A stretch of 18,716 nt of DNA. Origin: Stramenopiles sp. TOSAG23-2. Lineage: Eukaryota; Sar. The position numbers and the translations under genes are program-made. Positions within the stretch are counted from its first letter, which is position 1, and each line of letters starts with the position of its first letter. The stretch lies in assembly GCA_900128395.1 (NCBI GenBank), contig LT649600.1:1-18716 (forward strand), written 5' to 3'. Positions 14,878 through 18,716 of the stretch are shown here, in pieces. Below the pieces are notes generated by a model. That model was not told where the DNA came from, did no database searches, and saw nothing but the letters and a program-made list of their open reading frames with translations.

Positions 14878-17859
14878 TTATACGGGCGCATTAGCATATT
14901 CATGGACACGTGGGTTTACTAATGCTTCGCCGTTTCGTTTGCTGCCACTCAAGCGTCTCATCAAGCGTCCACATAGTGAATCGTCGTTCTCCGAATCGTA
15001 GTCGGTTGCTTGCTTGAATTTTTCATTCCAACGTTGTTGCGCCACCTCCATTCTGTTGTCCCATTGTTGTTGGAGCGAGGTCAAATTGTATTTGCAAATA
15101 ACACGATATAGTTCCCACACCAATTTAAACCAAAAGATTTGCGCATTCTGCTCCAATGTTGTCAATTTGCACATGTTCACAAATCTGTCTTCGTTAGCAC
15201 CATTAGAGCCATCGTATTCCGCAAAGTGTTTGTATTCTTTCTCCCACGAAGGAGGATGGCTTGGATGCGAGGACATGCGGTCAATAACATAATCTGTAAA
15301 TTCGAAAAGACTGGCTAACTTGCGAAGATTGCATTTGAAAGGCGTATAGCTTTTTTTCACAACGTTTCGAGACACGTGATTTTCTTTCATGCAAATCATC
15401 GCGATGTCTTCATTGATTTTATTCAAAATATCTCCAGAATGACAATTACCTTCCGCTTTTAGATAATCGTATATTTTAATCAATAAAATCGCTGAGCCGT
15501 ATCTTCCAGCATAATCGTATTCCAATTTACAATTCGCTCGAGCTGCAATTTTTAAATGCTCTGGAATTTCACCAGTGTAAACCATTGGGTCAACATTCCC
15601 AAACCATTTTTTTGGTAATACAATTTTACCTGTGCGCACGATGGTTTTCCATAATGTATCCATTTCGGTAATGGATTCTGAAACCCCAGGATTATTCCCT
15701 TTCCCTGTATTTGGCAATTGCAAGGTATTTGGTGGACGCACCGCACATGTCATGGTTTTTAAAGGTAATTTCATCTCCTCACCATTAATAGTAAATCGAG
15801 CAGTCAATTGAGAAACCTTTTTGCTGTATACATCGTTCTTCCAAACGTTGAGTGCTTTTAAGTCGTTTGGTAAAAGCTGTTCTGGATTGGTTAAGCATTT
15901 AATGACTGCATCATGTGGTGTATTTTCTGGTACAACAGGTGAAATGAACACTCTTGAACCATACTTGTAGTTTGGCGTTACGAGCGGAAACAGATGAATC
16001 TTCGTGCAGGTATAATTGGAACGGCCTTTTTTTGCACCTTTTGTGATGGCTATTCGTGGTTCTGTGTTGTTGTATAAGACTCGATGTCCAGTACAGTGCT
16101 CATATGCATCCACTAAATCGCAGCAAAAAGCATGCAAACCTTCTTTCTCACCTGTTTCATGGCCATTGATGATAAAATTAAAATCCGTTTTTTTCTTTTG
16201 TTTTTTGTCATCATCCCGTCTCATTTTTGCCTCTTTTTTAATGATGCGAAATCGATTTCCATGCATTACAACAATGGATAATCCATAGTCAAATTTGGGC
16301 AATCCTTCTGGATAACTAGCTACGCCTGCCGTATCACCATTTGGATTAAACAATTGATAATCTTTTTGCGATTTTATATGAATTTGGATATTGTTCATTT
16401 TACGCATACTAAAACGACAAGAAAATTCGAGGGGAGTTTGCCATTGTGTAAATGTATGGGCATAAGGTGTGTCTTTTAATTGCATCTTCACATGATGAAT
16501 CATGTCATACACATCTTCCAATGTGTTGCCAAGCAAAGAAGGTGCTTTGTATCGTGTACCAGCATTCTCTGCTTCTTCGTGTGCTACTACTAAGGCGGCA
16601 AAATAAAACCGAACCCACCTTGCACCTTCGTTCGTTTGAACAAGGTATTTAATGAATTTTCTTGGTGTCGTACCATGCAAACCTTTCATATGGCCGTTCA
16701 TCGAATACAAATAAATTAATTCTTTGTAAATGTTTCCAGATACCATATTGTTGTGAAATGTGTCGGTATTTTTTCGAATTTCGGCGAAGTTTTTTTGAAA
16801 TTTGTGCGCGTTTTTCACCTCCTGATGGAATTGGAAATCGGTTCTTTTGTCGATGAGGCTCCCCAACGTAATGACGTCAGGCACTTTTGTTTGCATAATA
16901 GCGTTTACAAAATCTTGCTGCATTTTTAAACGTTTGTTTGGTTTTGCATTCTTCTTCTTTTCGATAGTTGCCCCTTTTTTTATTTTTCTCAATCGCACGG
17001 CATCGTGGCAATGCTCAATTGCATTGTTTTTCGATTCGATATTGTAAAGGTAACATGCTGCTTTTAACCCATTGCCTATTTTACGCCCAGCAGTTGCTAC
17101 CGATTCACCAGATAATGTGCCGTTGTTTATCATACAAAAATCTGTTTTAGGTGCAATGTTTTTCACCGTTTCCCATTGATTTGGAATATTCAACAATTTC
17201 GCACATTCTCTTGCTATGGATTCGTCATCATCTTTTTCTTCTTCTGTTTTAAATGCGGTTTTCAACTTGTGGAAGTAGCGAATGGTACGATTCAAGTGAA
17301 TCAACGGCGCATCGTTGTTTCTCAAGGTTTCTTTGCGTGTGTTCACAATAGACAAGATTTTGGATTTACAGCGCAAACCAGACCAAAACTTGGAGGATGT
17401 GTTGTCTTCTTTTGTATATATTAACCAGTCGATAAACGTATTTTGGTGTTTATCGTTTCTGGATAAATTATAGTTTTTCGATGCAGTAATTACTTCGGCG
17501 GCATAATCACAGTGTTTTATATGATCCAAGATGGAAATAAATTCATCTATCGTATAAACGACAATACAACGAGTAGTGATGCCTTGATGTTTACATATCG
17601 CTTTGATTTCAGCATTCATTGCTTTGTGTGCAGGTGAATTATGTTTCATCTTTAACGTACGGGCTGCTTTGGTTATTAATGATTTTTCAAATTCCGTGTA
17701 ATTGAAAGCCGATACCCAGATCTTGACATCTTTTACATAGTAAACTGATTTGAGAGGCGAACCTTTTCTCGCGTCTACGATCTGAACGCTCTCGTATTGT
17801 GTCGTTTCTCTTTGCAAAGGTTCTTCGAAGACTTTTTGATTGCCAATGAAACCAAACAT
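14878..17859 (-). CDS. Unrecognised 993-aa basic protein
   Basis: The open frame begins with an ATG at 18042, but the first 61 codons are low-complexity (many Thr, Arg, His, Asn) and look like untranslated leader. The ATG at 17859 (MFGFIGNQKVFEE) starts the protein-like part, giving 993 aa. I find no known domain. It is Lys-rich, soluble and without a signal peptide. A basic cluster (KKEAKMRRDDDKKQKKK) in the middle could be a nuclear localisation signal. Aromatic- and charge-rich folded stretches alternate with short Asn/Lys linkers. The acidic stretch EEEKDDDESI follows the N-terminal third, and the C-terminus ends in an Arg-rich helix (GRLMRRLSGSKR). Transposase, recombinase and polymerase motifs were looked for and not seen. 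The uninterrupted length shows that it is under selection or was recently acquired. It converges on the PHD-HNH gene with the 107-aa gene between them. Confidence 0.7.
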   Translation of the reverse strand: MFGFIGNQKVFEEPLQRETTQYESVQIVDARKGSPLKSVYYVKDVKIWVSAFNYTEFEKSLITKAARTLKMKHNSPAHKAMNAEIKAICKHQGITTRCIVVYTIDEFISILDHIKHCDYAAEVITASKNYNLSRNDKHQNTFIDWLIYTKEDNTSSKFWSGLRCKSKILSIVNTRKETLRNNDAPLIHLNRTIRYFHKLKTAFKTEEEKDDDESIARECAKLLNIPNQWETVKNIAPKTDFCMINNGTLSGESVATAGRKIGNGLKAACYLYNIESKNNAIEHCHDAVRLRKIKKGATIEKKKNAKPNKRLKMQQDFVNAIMQTKVPDVITLGSLIDKRTDFQFHQEVKNAHKFQKNFAEIRKNTDTFHNNMVSGNIYKELIYLYSMNGHMKGLHGTTPRKFIKYLVQTNEGARWVRFYFAALVVAHEEAENAGTRYKAPSLLGNTLEDVYDMIHHVKMQLKDTPYAHTFTQWQTPLEFSCRFSMRKMNNIQIHIKSQKDYQLFNPNGDTAGVASYPEGLPKFDYGLSIVVMHGNRFRIIKKEAKMRRDDDKKQKKKTDFNFIINGHETGEKEGLHAFCCDLVDAYEHCTGHRVLYNNTEPRIAITKGAKKGRSNYTCTKIHLFPLVTPNYKYGSRVFISPVVPENTPHDAVIKCLTNPEQLLPNDLKALNVWKNDVYSKKVSQLTARFTINGEEMKLPLKTMTCAVRPPNTLQLPNTGKGNNPGVSESITEMDTLWKTIVRTGKIVLPKKWFGNVDPMVYTGEIPEHLKIAARANCKLEYDYAGRYGSAILLIKIYDYLKAEGNCHSGDILNKINEDIAMICMKENHVSRNVVKKSYTPFKCNLRKLASLFEFTDYVIDRMSSHPSHPPSWEKEYKHFAEYDGSNGANEDRFVNMCKLTTLEQNAQIFWFKLVWELYRVICKYNLTSLQQQWDNRMEVAQQRWNEKFKQATDYDSENDDSLCGRLMRRLSGSKRNGEALVNPRVHEYANAPV

Positions 17860-18506
17860 GTTTTGTGTTCTTGTTTCGTGTCTTGTCTCGTGTTGAGGGT
17901 TGTGGTGTATTGTTTTTTTATCTCTGTTGAAATATATGTATGTACGGTTGTTGCATGCACGTGTTGGTTGTGTGCGTGTTGGCGTACATAATTTATTAAT
18001 AGTGTTATTTTCATAGTATAAAATATCGTAAAAACAAGCCATATTTTTTTTTTCTCGTTTATTTTCATAAATTGTATGTGCTGCTAGAATATTCTAATAA
18101 AATTCCAACATTTTTTTAGCACTACACAGGACCCACAAAAACGTGCATATTATTCCCATGCTAATTTACAAAATTGGTCCTTTTTCCAGATGGATTTTCT
18201 AATCGAGCGCTCGAGCTCTCCATTTTGCACGGATTTTGGGTGTTTTTAAGGATGTTGCCGGAAATAGTTGGGATAGTTCAATTTCGACGTTGGGACTTTC
18301 CGGTAAAGTTGAGCCTATGCTGTGTGCTGCTAATTCCAACTTTACGGCGAACTTTGCGGCTTTTTTTATTTTGAATGGTCAAAAATGCCTTGTAATCCCA
18401 TAGTGACTATTTTTCTCGGGATCGCAGGAACTGTACATTGGGAATAGGCCGGTTAGCTTGTGATTAGATTATATAATATGGTATATGCATCCGAAGTTTA
18501 TAGCTT

Positions 18507-18527
18507 CCCTTAATATAATATTAAGGG
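18507..18527. repeat. Perfect 21-bp palindrome
   Basis: CCCTTAATAT and ATATTAAGGG are exact reverse complements around a single central A at 18517. It could be a dimeric protein-binding site or a cruciform or fold-back seed. No gene start lies directly downstream in the window. Confidence 0.75.
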
Positions 18528-18570
18528 CGGAGGAGGATCGATTTTGTAGATCTAAAAAAATTGCACCATC

Positions 18571-18585
18571 AGCTGATCGTCAGCT
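18571..18585. repeat. Inverted repeat AGCTGA-TCG-TCAGCT
   Basis: Two 6-bp arms with a 3-bp spacer, 43 bp after the 21-bp palindrome. It is short enough to arise by chance, but it adds to the palindrome density of this end. Confidence 0.45.
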
Positions 18586-18716
18586 TCGTGCGGTATTAAT
18601 AATAAATGTATGTCCCCTACATTAGTTGTTACGTCACAGGGTCCTCATTTTAAGGATTATTAACATAAAGTGGTTTAAATTGTTTCTAGTATAAATAGTA
18701 ATACTGTTGGAGTAGC

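Larger units (their letters stand above)
18043..18716. other. AT-rich end region with palindromes, no gene seen
   Basis: No coding frame of plausible composition is present. The region holds a GTAAAGTTG / CAACTTTAC stem (18303-18311 with 18337-18345), a 21-bp palindrome (18507-18527) and a 15-bp inverted repeat (18571-18585). An AGAATATTCT palindrome lies near 18085. No terminal repeat matching the window start is present. Confidence 0.5.

Noticed and set aside
14878-17859. BRO-N/KilA-type, KDZ transposase or tyrosine recombinase identity for the 993-aa protein
   Set aside because: The VYYVKDVKIWV stretch only loosely recalls BRO-N, and no DDE triad or R...HxxR...Y set could be lined up.
1-18716. 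Terminal inverted repeats at the window ends
   Set aside because: The first bases and the reverse complement of the last bases do not match, so the window does not coincide with an element.

Overview
This window looks like a piece of a nuclear genome from a microbial eukaryote (protist or alga). It carries chromatin-type zinc fingers (extended PHD and PHD), a decayed secreted gene with short GT-AG introns, long AT-rich gaps, and no Shine-Dalgarno-led operons. I cannot name the lineage. No rRNA, tRNA or CRISPR array was recognised.

Left block (1-2381): no convincing gene, but many repeats. There is an array of ~25-bp hairpin units (694-826), two separate head-to-tail duplications that read as identical (155 bp at 1068-1377 and 187 bp at 1414-1787), and a 64-bp tandem repeat with a dyad core (2066-2287) that ends about 95 bp before the replication gene.

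Replicon-like block (2382-7180): a 1043-aa protein combines an N-terminal region with motifs like the TV-Pol (transposon/virus polymerase) family and a C-terminal superfamily 3 helicase. This is the architecture of virophages, polinton-like viruses and related eukaryotic DNA transposons. A diverged copy of the 64-bp repeat follows its stop codon. On the opposite strand lie two small basic paralogues (115 and 116 aa) and a 187-aa cysteine-rich RING-like protein. I read this block as a resident mobile or viral-type replicon, intact or partial.

Middle block (7181-10740): mostly AT-rich sequence, then the remains of a large secreted protein gene (signal peptide, beta-helix-type repeats, two IPT/TIG domains) broken by a stop, frameshifts and a 5-bp duplication, then the 3' end of another unrecognised gene.

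Right block (10741-18042): a 126-bp imperfect palindrome; a small SWIM zinc-finger coiled-coil protein; a short ORF broken at an A8G6 run; and a compact convergent cluster. The cluster holds an 805-aa ePHD + PHD + HNH nuclease-like protein, a 107-aa protein whose end overlaps it by 11 nt, and a 993-aa protein I do not recognise. The most novel candidate here is this chromatin-reader/HNH-nuclease fusion with its tightly packed partners, which could be a chromatin-targeted selfish or defence module. That function is inference. The last 670 bases hold only palindromes.
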